From assembly GCA_029935325.1 (NCBI GenBank), contig JAOZKO010000023.1:1-9002 (forward strand): DNA of 9,002 nt. Reading direction: 5' to 3'. Every line of letters begins with the position of its first letter. Within the stretch, counting starts at the first letter, position 1. Of the stretch, positions 1-7,996 are shown one piece after another. Made by a program: the position numbers and the translations under genes. The notes beneath the pieces are model-generated. The model had not been told where the DNA came from and made no database searches. It saw only the letters and a list, made by a program, of their open reading frames with translations. This DNA is from Bacteroidales bacterium. GTDB lineage: Bacteria; Bacteroidota; Bacteroidia; Bacteroidales; UBA1556.

Positions 1-186
1 GACTTGGTAATGCAAATAATTTATTTTCTTAAAAAATTATAGTATAATGCGCAAAAAGAGGCTAAGTGGTAGATAGTTAAAGTATTGGCATATGTGTGTC
101 TGTATATGATAAATGTGTTAATGCAATTAAGTAACAGAATGCTCTATTCTAATGATATGCTTTAACTCACAGTTAGTCAGTTAATT

Positions 187-208
187 TTATTTATATTTAT
201 AAATTATA
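187..208. repeat. 22-bp AT-rich direct repeat, copy 1
   Basis: This 22-bp stretch recurs exactly at 329-350, starting 142 bp downstream. It contains the palindrome ATTTATAAAT (195-204). Both copies lie upstream of the predicted promoter of secreted protein A. The composition is almost pure A/T, so chance similarity is more likely than for a mixed sequence, but an exact 22-mer in 473 bp is still notable. Confidence 0.55.
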
Positions 209-251
209 TATGAAATACTGTAACTGTTTTTGTAATTATTAGTTAAACTTC

Positions 252-264
252 TGTGTTTAACACA
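252..264. promoter_or_regulatory. Perfect 13-bp dyad, possible operator or activator site
   Basis: TGTGTTTAACACA is a perfect inverted repeat with 6-bp arms around one central base. It lies about 120 bp upstream of the -24 element of the predicted sigma-54-like promoter, within the range where enhancer-binding activators usually bind. Its right half with flank (ACACATATTAT) recurs at 4285-4295 upstream of secreted protein B, and a related AAACACATAT lies at 4269-4278. The dyad is seen in the sequence; its use as a binding site is inference. Confidence 0.35.
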
Positions 265-328
265 TATTATCGGATATGTATGCTGTTTTTGAGACTGAAA
301 TTCTTATATTGAGACTATTGTTTTGTAA

Positions 329-350
329 TTATTTATATTTATAAATTATA
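329..350. repeat. 22-bp AT-rich direct repeat, copy 2
   Basis: Exact second copy of 187-208. It ends about 30 bp upstream of the -24 element at 381, so it sits immediately upstream of the promoter and could serve as an UP-like, IHF or activator site. That role is inference only. Confidence 0.55.
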
Positions 351-380
351 AGTGTCAGAGAATAAGGAGTTTTAAGTTGT

Positions 381-396
381 TGGCATATTGTTTGTA
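381..396 (+). promoter_or_regulatory. Sigma-54-like -24/-12 promoter of secreted protein A
   Basis: TGGCAT, five bases, then TTGTA matches the sigma-54 layout TGGCAC-N5-TTGCW with exact spacing. The GG is at 382-383 and the -12 G at 394; the deviations are T for C at the end of the -24 box and T for C in the -12 box. Transcription would begin near 407, giving a leader of about 67 bases. The paralog downstream has the same arrangement at 4338-4353. No good TAnnTTTG element of the usual Bacteroidota housekeeping type was found close upstream of this gene. Confidence 0.45.
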
Positions 397-473
397 AAAT
401 GTGAGATCAACTCAATATAATTGATATCTGTTAAGAAAACGACTGTTTGCCTTATATCACAATATTCTAAAAC

Positions 474-3400
474 ATGCTTAATATGAAACTGATTTTCATT
501 ATTTTATTAATAATTCCTTTAGGTGTTTTTTCACAATCTACTAATTTTTCAATTGATATTGTTGCTGATGATTATGGTGAGGAATATTCTTCTAATGGAC
601 ATATTTATACTGGATCTGGAGATTTAGAGTTGTGTTATGATGGCAACCAAGGAGGACAGCAGATTGTTGGAATTCATTTTAGCAATGTCAGTATACCACA
701 AGGGGTTACTGTTTCTAATTGCTATATTCAGTTTCAAGCAGATGAATCACAAAGTGGCACAGGATTTACGATTACGATTAAAGCAGAAGATACAGATAAT
801 GCTTCCTCCCTAACATCAACTGATGACGATATTTCGGATAGGACTAATACTACAGCTTCAGTAACGTGGAGTCCGCCTGCATGGACTGCTAGTGATGAGG
901 GTGCGGCACAGAAAAGCCCAAATATTAATACAATAATTCAAGAATTAGTTAATAGGTCTGGTTGGGCATCAAGTAATCTTGTAATTATTATTACTGCCAA
1001 TACAGGAAGTAGCTCAAGTCATAGAACTGCAGAAACGGATCCTATATTACATATTGAATATTCTGCAGATACCGAAGATGTATTATATTATGTGTCTGAT
1101 AGCAATAACGATTTATACAATATTGATATACCAAATGAGAATAATAGCTCTATTGGAGATAATGGAGTAAGCGATGTGGAAGCTATTGCAAACTGGCCAT
1201 CACAAGGTGGATATACATTATATGCTGCTAATGGAGGTAACTTAGGGACATTGTCTTTTTCAACTGGTGTATATTCAAATATTGGTGAGATTGATAATGG
1301 TGGAACTGCAAGTGGTGCCGATGGTGCACAATCATTAAATGATGTAGATGGACTGGGTTTCGATGCCAGGACCAAGAAGCTTTGGGCGTCGAATCGGCGT
1401 GGTTCAGATTACGATATTCTATTTCAGATTGATCCCACAACCGGTCATTTTGTAGAAGATGTATTTGGAAGTAATATAGATTATGTTGTCCTTGTTGGGT
1501 CTGGTGTTTACCAAACATTCGCTGAGAGTGCTGTATCTACCAGTGTGGGGACAAGATCGGGTGTTAGTAATGATGGTACTTCCGATCAGCTTGTTCAGAT
1601 AAATTCACTTACAGGTTCAATTACCGTAAATGTTGCAATCACTGGTGCCTCCGATATTGAAGGTTTAGCTTTCACCAATAGTGGAACTTTATATGGTTCT
1701 TCGGGAACAACAGATGAATTATACACTTTAAATACATCAACAGGTGCAGCCACAAAAGTATCGGATATAAGCGGTGGCGATGTTGAAGCATTAGCAGCTC
1801 TTGTGGAAGCAGCAAATCTAATTACAGGAAATTTATGGTCTGATGCAGATACTGATGGAATAAAGGATGCAGGAGAAACTACAGGTATTAGTGGTGTTAC
1901 TATTCAGCTTTGGGATGATGTTAATAATAATAATGAGGTAGATGGTGGTGATGAGTTATTGCAAACAACTACCACTGATGCATCAGGTGATTATAGTTTT
2001 GAATATGCCTCCACTGGAAATTTAGCGATTAGAGTTAAAACAACAACATTGCCTTCGGGTTATGCACTAACAACCGACAATAAGGAATCAGCAGATTTCA
2101 CAACTTTTGATAATACAGATTCTGGAAATAATTTTGGAGCTTATACTGGTGCAGATTGTGATGGCGATGGTATTCCTGATTTTTCAGAAGGAAATGGTGA
2201 TACTGATGGCGATGGTGTAGATGATAAATGTGATTTGGATTCAGATAATGATGGTATAATAGATTCTGACGAAGGTACAAAAGATACAGATGGTGATGGT
2301 ATTAAGGATTATTTAGATTCAGACAGTGATAATGATGGTATTCCTGATGCTATTGAAGCAAATGGTGGTATTGCACCAACAAATTTTAGTAATTCCACTG
2401 GTAGAATAGGTGGGTCAGATAGTGATGGTGATGGTATTATGAACACCGTTGATGATGGATCAACTTCTAACTTAGAAAATTATGATAGTGATGGTGATGG
2501 ATATAAAGATTATGTAGATTTAGATTCTGATAATGATGGTATTCTCGATATAGTAGAGGCAGGCGGAACAGATTCCAATGGTGACGGCAAAGCAGATTCT
2601 TTTACAGATTCAAATAGTGATGGTTACCACGATACTTACGCAAGCTCTGCGCTTCCTATTCCGAATACTGATAGCGGCACAGAGGCTGTTACACTTCCAA
2701 ATTATCGTGATATAGACTCTGATGGTGACTCAATTGACGATACTAGAGAAGGATATAGTCCTGCGGATTATGCTTCACCTTCTGTTATTCAGGATAATGA
2801 TGGCGATGGAATTCTAAATCATTGGGATATTAACAGTGGCGGAGAGTCAATAGATCCACATGATTATGATGGTGATGGTACAGCAGATTATTTAGAACTA
2901 GATTCTGATGATGATGGTGGTAGTGATTTAATAGAAGGAAATGATGAAGATAGTGATGGTGTGGCAGATAGTTCACCATCAGGAGTAGATTTAAATAAAA
3001 ACGGCTTGGATGATGCTTTTGATTTAAGTTGTGAGGGTTCATCTTCCAGCTCATTTACAGCAAGCAGCAGAAGTGAAGAGAATAATACCAATGGTACAAC
3101 AGATGTAACAACAAGTAGTGATATTGAGCTTACATACGAAGATCAGGCACAAACTGTCGGTATAAGATTTACAGGTGTGAGTATTGCACAAGGGGCAACT
3201 ATTACAGCAGCAAATATTCAATTTGAAGTTGATGAAACATCCTCAGGGTCTCTTACAATTACAATAAAAGGTGAAGATGTTAATAATTCATCTGCTTTTT
3301 CTGAGGGTAGTGGAAATTATGATGTAAGTGGAAGAACTACAACAACTGCTAGCGTTAGTTGGTCGCCTGCTGATTGGACTACGGTAGGAGATAAGGGTGC

Positions 3401-4169
3401 AGCTCAAAAAACAACTAGTATTAAAACAATTATTCAAGAGATAATAGATAGGGCAGGATGGAGTAGCGGAAATGCTATTACAATAATTATGACTAGCGCA
3501 AGTACAAATAGTCGTGTTGCAGAAAACACTCCAGTACTTTCAATCTCTACTAGCGATGGTTTAATGTATGATTGTGGTAGTGATATAGCTCTGCAAGATG
3601 ACGATAGTGATTCGAAACAGGATTGGCGCGATATTACTGTTGTAACTCCCGTAACATTGGTTGATTTTACAGTAGTACTAAATGACTATTATGTGCAAAT
3701 TGATTGGTCAACAGCCTCGGAACTAAATAATGATTATTTTATAGTGCAGAAATCAATAGATAATATTAATTTTGAAGGTATAGATAAAGTTAATGGTGCT
3801 GGGAATTCTAATGTATTATTAAACTATCAAAGTACAGACTACAGCTTAAATGATGGTGTTATGTATTATCGTTTGAAGCAAGTTGATTTTGATGGCACTA
3901 CTGCTTATTCAAATGTAATTGCTGTAAGAAATAACCCAGATGAAATATTATCTATTTTTCCTAACCCATCTAATGGTAGTTTTGTAATAGAGACTAAAGA
4001 AGAAGTTGAAATAGTGATTTATTCTTCCATAGGAAAAGAAATTAGACGTCTCAATTTTGAAGCAAATACTATTAATCAGGTTGATTTAACGAATCATGCA
4101 CAAGGATTATACTTTTTATCATATACAACAGATGATAAAATAGTTACTAAGAAGCTTATCGTCAGATAA
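474..4169 (+). CDS. T9SS-secreted multidomain surface protein A with TSP3-like calcium-binding array
   Basis: Large exported protein, probably cell-surface or extracellular. Residues 1-20 form a signal peptide; Met4 (position 483, MKLIFII) is an equally plausible start and gives the more typical signal peptide. Domains in order: beta-sandwich (about 21-197, resembling DNRLRE/CBM96-type folds); beta-propeller-like region (203-446, opening LYYVSDSNND); SdrD_B-like domain (448-559, motif ITGNLW then DGIKDAGET); TSP3-like DxDxDG array (561-853); second copy of the beta-sandwich (about 854-1028, SSDIELTYED then VSWSPADWT); conserved block CGSDIALQDD (1034-1043); FN3/Ig-like domain (about 1057-1155); T9SS type A sorting domain (1159-1231, FPNPSNGSF, ending KKLIVR). 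The sorting domain is normally cleaved after outer-membrane passage. No catalytic motif is visible, so adhesion or matrix function is inference. No Shine-Dalgarno is evident, as is common in this phylum. A tandem paralog follows at 4388. Confidence 0.93.
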   Translation: MLNMKLIFIILLIIPLGVFSQSTNFSIDIVADDYGEEYSSNGHIYTGSGDLELCYDGNQGGQQIVGIHFSNVSIPQGVTVSNCYIQFQADESQSGTGFTITIKAEDTDNASSLTSTDDDISDRTNTTASVTWSPPAWTASDEGAAQKSPNINTIIQELVNRSGWASSNLVIIITANTGSSSSHRTAETDPILHIEYSADTEDVLYYVSDSNNDLYNIDIPNENNSSIGDNGVSDVEAIANWPSQGGYTLYAANGGNLGTLSFSTGVYSNIGEIDNGGTASGADGAQSLNDVDGLGFDARTKKLWASNRRGSDYDILFQIDPTTGHFVEDVFGSNIDYVVLVGSGVYQTFAESAVSTSVGTRSGVSNDGTSDQLVQINSLTGSITVNVAITGASDIEGLAFTNSGTLYGSSGTTDELYTLNTSTGAATKVSDISGGDVEALAALVEAANLITGNLWSDADTDGIKDAGETTGISGVTIQLWDDVNNNNEVDGGDELLQTTTTDASGDYSFEYASTGNLAIRVKTTTLPSGYALTTDNKESADFTTFDNTDSGNNFGAYTGADCDGDGIPDFSEGNGDTDGDGVDDKCDLDSDNDGIIDSDEGTKDTDGDGIKDYLDSDSDNDGIPDAIEANGGIAPTNFSNSTGRIGGSDSDGDGIMNTVDDGSTSNLENYDSDGDGYKDYVDLDSDNDGILDIVEAGGTDSNGDGKADSFTDSNSDGYHDTYASSALPIPNTDSGTEAVTLPNYRDIDSDGDSIDDTREGYSPADYASPSVIQDNDGDGILNHWDINSGGESIDPHDYDGDGTADYLELDSDDDGGSDLIEGNDEDSDGVADSSPSGVDLNKNGLDDAFDLSCEGSSSSSFTASSRSEENNTNGTTDVTTSSDIELTYEDQAQTVGIRFTGVSIAQGATITAANIQFEVDETSSGSLTITIKGEDVNNSSAFSEGSGNYDVSGRTTTTASVSWSPADWTTVGDKGAAQKTTSIKTIIQEIIDRAGWSSGNAITIIMTSASTNSRVAENTPVLSISTSDGLMYDCGSDIALQDDDSDSKQDWRDITVVTPVTLVDFTVVLNDYYVQIDWSTASELNNDYFIVQKSIDNINFEGIDKVNGAGNSNVLLNYQSTDYSLNDGVMYYRLKQVDFDGTTAYSNVIAVRNNPDEILSIFPNPSNGSFVIETKEEVEIVIYSSIGKEIRRLNFEANTINQVDLTNHAQGLYFLSYTTDDKIVTKKLIVR
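2154..3032 (+). repeat. Coding repeat array: TSP3-like calcium-binding repeats in protein A
   Basis: Residues 561-853 are built from about 15 acidic repeats of the type DxDxDG (for example DCDGDGIPD, DTDGDGVDD, DSDNDGIID), written in DNA as GATnnTGATnnTGAT-like units. Such loops bind calcium in thrombospondin type 3 repeats. The array is irregular, with longer inserts around EANGGIAPT and SSALPIPN. Three repeats depart from consensus: DSDGDSIDD, DSDDDGGSD and DLNKNGLDD. Cysteines 562 and 572 near the start and 853 at the end are conserved in protein B. Confidence 0.85.
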
Positions 4170-4194
4170 TAGAATACAAAGATAATTGAGTTAT

Positions 4195-4230
4195 AAAAGC
4201 TGTTCACCGCCTGGTGGATGGCTTTTTTTT
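4195..4230 (+). terminator. Rho-independent terminator after secreted protein A
   Basis: A 14-bp stem (4195-4208 with 4213-4226, three G-U pairs) closes a four-base loop GCCT and runs into eight T residues at 4223-4230. It begins 26 bases after the stop codon, so transcription of protein A probably ends before protein B. The A-rich left arm pairs with part of the T tract, so it may also work on the minus strand. Confidence 0.9.
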
Positions 4231-4337
4231 ATAATCTATTCCTAAATTGAATAATAATTCCCAAAATGAAACACATATAGAATGACACATATTATAATAT
4301 TATCTTATCTAATACATTGTCAGTTGATTGAGGTTTT

Positions 4338-4353
4338 TGGCATACTCATTGAG
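4338..4353 (+). promoter_or_regulatory. Sigma-54-like -24/-12 promoter of secreted protein B
   Basis: TGGCAT, five bases, then TTGAG fits the sigma-54 layout with the exact 11-base offset between the -24 and -12 boxes (GG at 4339-4340, -12 G at 4351). The predicted start of transcription is near 4364, a leader of about 24 bases. The core matches the element at 381-396 while the flanks have diverged, which supports selection on it. It also fits independent transcription of protein B after the terminator at 4195-4230. Confidence 0.45.
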
Positions 4354-4387
4354 AAGGGGAGAGAGAATTATTTAAAATTATTATTAT

Positions 4388-7300
4388 ATGACTTTATCAA
4401 TTAAATTATTTATTATCGCCTTATTAGGATTTACTACAAGCTTTGGTTTTGCTCAAACTTATCCAAGTGCTAGTTGTAATAGCAATAAAGACTATTTTAT
4501 TAAGGATGTTAAATTTGAAGGTATAAACAATACAGGTACTGATAAAAGCTCCTATACTGATTATACTGGCGATGATGCTGCTCTAGTAACACGAGGAGAT
4601 ACATATACGCTAAGTGTAAAAATTAAAAAGAGAGACCATAAGTATCTAACAGTTTGGATTGATTGGAATCATGATGGTGATTTTACAGATTCTGGTGAGA
4701 ATTATGTAATGGCCACAGATGTTAATGGTGAAAAAACTTATACTATAAGTATTACAGTTCCTGCAGGAGCTTCAGTAGGCGAAACTCGAATGAGGGTAAT
4801 TGTTTTGAAAGGTTCTGCACCAACATCTTCTGGTTCGCAGGGAAATAAAGGTGAAGTAGAAGATTATGCTATTTCAATTGGTGATATGGCTGATTTCCTT
4901 TACTATATTAGTGATTCTGATGATGATAGATATATGGTGGATCGCAATTCAGGTTTAAGCCGTTATTTCACATCTAATGGAGTTTCAGATATTGAAGCAA
5001 TGGCTATATGGCCAATTCAAGGTTATTCATATTACTATGTAGTAAATGGTGGTACATTAGGTACCCTTGGTTTAACTTCAGGAACTTTTTCTTCAATTGG
5101 CGATATTGACAATGGAGGAAGCATTAGTGGTTCAGATGGCTCTGTTACTTTAGATGATGTTGATGGCCTTGCCTTTGACGCTAGAACCGGAGAACTATGG
5201 GCTTCACAAAGAAGAGATGGAGATTATGATGTGCTTTTTAAAATAGACCCTGCAACAGGATATTATATCCAAGATGCCTTTGGCTCTGGAGTAGATTATG
5301 TAATGATTGACGGTAGTGGAGTTTATGAAGATTTTGATGATTTTGCAATTTCACCTTATAGTGGAAGTATATATGGAGTAAGTAATGACGGTTCATCAGA
5401 TCAGCTACTTGAAATAAATACATCAACAGGCGCTGTGACGGTTGCTACTACAATTACTGGTGCTAGTGATATTGAGGGTTTGTCCTTTTCAAATGATAAT
5501 ATACTTTATGGAACATCAGGTAATGATGACAAACTATATACTATAAATACTTCCACAGGTGCTGCAACAGAAGTTGGAGACTTATGGGGAGGTGATGTGG
5601 AAGCTATTGCTGCTCTTGTGGAAGAGGCAAATAAAATAACTGGAAATTTGTGGAAAGATACAGATCAGGATGGTGTTAAAGATGCTGGTGAAACTACAGG
5701 AATTAGTGGTGTGACAATTGAACTATGGGATGATGTTAATAATAATAACGAAGTAGATGCTGGTGATGAATTATTGCAAAGAACTACTACTGATGCTAGC
5801 GGAGATTATTCATTTGATATAGCTACAACAGGAGAATATGTAATGCAAGTATATACATCTTCACTTCCCTCAGGATATGCTTTAACAACTGATAATAAGG
5901 AGTCAGCGGATTTTTCAACAAATGGAAATACTGATTCAGGAAATAATTTTGGTGCAGAAAGTGGCTCCGATTGTGATGGTGATGGTATTCCTGATTTTGC
6001 AGAAGGCAATGGCGATAGCGATGGTGATGGTGTAAATGATAAATGTGATCCTGATTCAGATAATGATGGTATCATTGATTCAGATGAAGGAACTGGTGAT
6101 ACGGATGGTGACGGAATTAAAGATTATCTTGATTTAGATAGTGATAATGATGGTATTCCTGATGCAATAGAAGCAAATGGCGGTATTGCTCCAACAGATT
6201 ATAATAGTTCTACTGGCCGAATTGAAGGCTCAGATTCTGATGGTGATGGTTTGATGAACGCAATTGACGCAGGTACTACTTCAAACTTAGTAAATTACGA
6301 TAGTGATGGCGATGGTTATAAAGATTATGTAGATTTAGATTCTGATAATGATGGAATCCTTGATTTGGTAGAAGCTGGTGGTGCTGATTCTGATGGAGAT
6401 GGAACAGTTGATTCGTTTAGTGATTCAAATAGTGATGGTTACCACGATGTTTATGCAAGTTCTGCTTTGCCAATTTATAATAATGATAGTGCAACAGAAG
6501 CTGTAAATCTACCAAATTATAGAGATATGGATTCCGATGGTGATTCTATTGATGATACTAAAGAAGGTACTTCTCCTGCTGGTTACCGTACTCCTTCAAT
6601 AATTGCTGATGACGATGGCGATGGAATATTAAATGAGTGGGATATAAATAGTGGTGGATCTTCAATCGACCCTTATGATTATGATAGCGATGGAGTACCT
6701 GATTATCAAGATCAAGATTCAGATAATGATTCTGGCTCAGATATTATTGAGGGAAATGATTTAGATGCAAATGGTGTTGCAGATTCTTCTCCATCAGGTG
6801 TTGATGCCAATAAAAACGGTGTTGATGATGCTTTTGATAACTCATGTATTGGTACTGGATATTCCAGAGCTGCAAGTGCTTTAAATGAACAAGAGTATTC
6901 TTCTGGAGATTCTTATATAGGAAGTAGTGATATTGAAATATGCTATGATGATTTGCGCCAGGAAATAGGAATAAGATATACAAATTTAAATATTGAGCAG
7001 GGTGCAACAATCTCTAGTGCTTATATGCAATTTACAGCAAAAGATAATACCTCGGGAGCTGTAACTGTAACAATATATGGAGAAGATACAGATAATGCTG
7101 CAGTATTTGTAGATGGTGGTAGTGTTTTTGATATTACTGGTAGAACTAAGACTACAGCTAGTGTTTCATGGTCGCCAGCAGATTGGACTGACGGAGATGT
7201 AGGCGCAGATCAAAAGACCGGCGATTTAAAATCTATTATTCAGGAAATTGTAAATCGTACTAGCTGGACTAGTGGGAATTCAATTAGTATTATTATTTCA

Positions 7301-7975
7301 GGTTCTGCATCAGATTATAGAAGAGCAGAAAAAGATCCAACATTAACTATAGATTTTGATGGTGGTTTAATGTATTCTTGTGGTAGTGACATTGCTTTAC
7401 AAGATGATAACTCAAATTCAAAACAAGATTTTAGAGATATATCAAAAGTTTTGCCTGTTGCATTGATTAGCTTTACTGCTCAAATGAAAGAGGAATATGT
7501 TCAAATTGACTGGAAAACAGCTACAGAATTTAATAATGATTATTTTGTAGTTCAAAAATCTCAGGATGGAATATATTTCGAAGATATTGATAATATAGCT
7601 GGAGCAGGAAATTCAAATGTTCTTATTTCTTATCAAAGTCTTGATTATTACCCATATGAGGGGATTACATATTATAGACTAAAGCAAGTTGATTATGATG
7701 GTACAACAGATTATTCAAATATAGCAGCTGTAAGAAATAATCCTGATGATATTATACAAGTTTTTCCAAATCCATCAAATGGAAACTTTACTGTGGAGAC
7801 TAAAGAGGCTATGGAAATAGTTATTTATTCTGCTACCGGACAAGAGATTACTCGCCTAAATTATGAGGCGAACACTATTAATAAAGTTGATTTAACTAAT
7901 TATTCAAAAGGAATTTACTTTCTTGCATATATTGTTTCAGGCAAGAGAATTATAAAGAAACTTGTCGTAAGATAA
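4388..7975 (+). CDS. T9SS-secreted multidomain surface protein B with GEVED domain and TSP3-like array
   Basis: Tandem paralog of protein A. Residues 1-22 are a signal peptide, with likely cleavage after the Ala22 of FGFAQT. Domains in order: GEVED domain (about 24-163; WIDW at 90-93, NHDGDF at 94-99, signature GEVEDYAI at 155-162); beta-propeller-like region (169-412); SdrD_B-like domain (415-526); TSP3-like array (528-820); beta-sandwich resembling DNRLRE/CBM96-type folds (about 821-992); the CGSDIALQDD block (998-1007); FN3/Ig-like domain (about 1022-1117); T9SS type A sorting domain (1123-1195, VFPNPSNGNF, ending KKLVVR). From the propeller onward it is collinear with protein A, but the N-terminal module differs. 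No enzyme motif is visible; a role as surface adhesin or matrix protein is inference. ATG 4388 is the natural start, because the signal peptide begins directly after it. No Shine-Dalgarno is present at normal distance. Confidence 0.93.
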   Translation: MTLSIKLFIIALLGFTTSFGFAQTYPSASCNSNKDYFIKDVKFEGINNTGTDKSSYTDYTGDDAALVTRGDTYTLSVKIKKRDHKYLTVWIDWNHDGDFTDSGENYVMATDVNGEKTYTISITVPAGASVGETRMRVIVLKGSAPTSSGSQGNKGEVEDYAISIGDMADFLYYISDSDDDRYMVDRNSGLSRYFTSNGVSDIEAMAIWPIQGYSYYYVVNGGTLGTLGLTSGTFSSIGDIDNGGSISGSDGSVTLDDVDGLAFDARTGELWASQRRDGDYDVLFKIDPATGYYIQDAFGSGVDYVMIDGSGVYEDFDDFAISPYSGSIYGVSNDGSSDQLLEINTSTGAVTVATTITGASDIEGLSFSNDNILYGTSGNDDKLYTINTSTGAATEVGDLWGGDVEAIAALVEEANKITGNLWKDTDQDGVKDAGETTGISGVTIELWDDVNNNNEVDAGDELLQRTTTDASGDYSFDIATTGEYVMQVYTSSLPSGYALTTDNKESADFSTNGNTDSGNNFGAESGSDCDGDGIPDFAEGNGDSDGDGVNDKCDPDSDNDGIIDSDEGTGDTDGDGIKDYLDLDSDNDGIPDAIEANGGIAPTDYNSSTGRIEGSDSDGDGLMNAIDAGTTSNLVNYDSDGDGYKDYVDLDSDNDGILDLVEAGGADSDGDGTVDSFSDSNSDGYHDVYASSALPIYNNDSATEAVNLPNYRDMDSDGDSIDDTKEGTSPAGYRTPSIIADDDGDGILNEWDINSGGSSIDPYDYDSDGVPDYQDQDSDNDSGSDIIEGNDLDANGVADSSPSGVDANKNGVDDAFDNSCIGTGYSRAASALNEQEYSSGDSYIGSSDIEICYDDLRQEIGIRYTNLNIEQGATISSAYMQFTAKDNTSGAVTVTIYGEDTDNAAVFVDGGSVFDITGRTKTTASVSWSPADWTDGDVGADQKTGDLKSIIQEIVNRTSWTSGNSISIIISGSASDYRRAEKDPTLTIDFDGGLMYSCGSDIALQDDNSNSKQDFRDISKVLPVALISFTAQMKEEYVQIDWKTATEFNNDYFVVQKSQDGIYFEDIDNIAGAGNSNVLISYQSLDYYPYEGITYYRLKQVDYDGTTDYSNIAAVRNNPDDIIQVFPNPSNGNFTVETKEAMEIVIYSATGQEITRLNYEANTINKVDLTNYSKGIYFLAYIVSGKRIIKKLVVR
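5969..6847 (+). repeat. Coding repeat array: TSP3-like calcium-binding repeats in protein B
   Basis: Residues 528-820 carry acidic DxDxDG-type repeats like those of protein A, with the same number of residues (293) and inserts at the same places (EANGGIAPT, SSALPIYN). Cysteines 529, 539 and 820 match those of protein A. Synonymous differences are scattered throughout, so the arrays are not a very recent copy, although short identical DNA blocks remain, for example around the SNSDGYHD codons. Confidence 0.85.
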
Positions 7976-7996
7976 AGTATGATTGAGTTAGTTTTT

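Larger units (their letters stand above)
1..473. other. AT-rich non-coding region upstream of secreted protein A
   Basis: No credible coding region is visible on either strand in these 473 bases. The stretch is very AT-rich. It holds a 22-bp direct repeat (187-208 and 329-350), a perfect 13-bp dyad (252-264) and a sigma-54-like promoter (381-396), each listed separately. An isolated TTGGCATA at 85-92 has no matching -12 element. The region is long for a Bacteroidota intergenic gap, so it could hold distant regulatory sites; the gene to the left is outside the window. Confidence 0.7.

Noticed and set aside
85..103. Third TTGGCATA as a possible sigma-54 promoter
   Set aside because: The position where TTG of the -12 box should fall reads TGT, so only half of the element is present, and it lies almost 400 bp from the gene.
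1088..1518. Open frames on the minus strand inside protein A, and similar ones at 2098-2280 and 2830-3091
   Set aside because: They are shadows of the repetitive plus-strand gene: low-complexity products rich in His, Leu, Gln or Ser and Pro, with no recognisable domain or start signals.
2154..3032. Regular GAT-rich DNA repeats as a CRISPR-like array
   Set aside because: The repeats are short, degenerate and in frame, and they encode DxDxDG calcium-binding loops; there are no constant repeats with unique spacers.
4351..4366. Purine-rich GAGAAGGGGAGAGAG as a ribosome binding site for protein B
   Set aside because: It ends more than 20 bases before the ATG, too far for a Shine-Dalgarno, and overlaps the predicted transcription start region.
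5238..7010. Open frames on the minus strand inside protein B (5238-5426, 5806-6075, 6744-7010)
   Set aside because: Same shadow effect of GAT-rich codons; products are His/Gln/Leu or Ser/Pro-rich without homology patterns.
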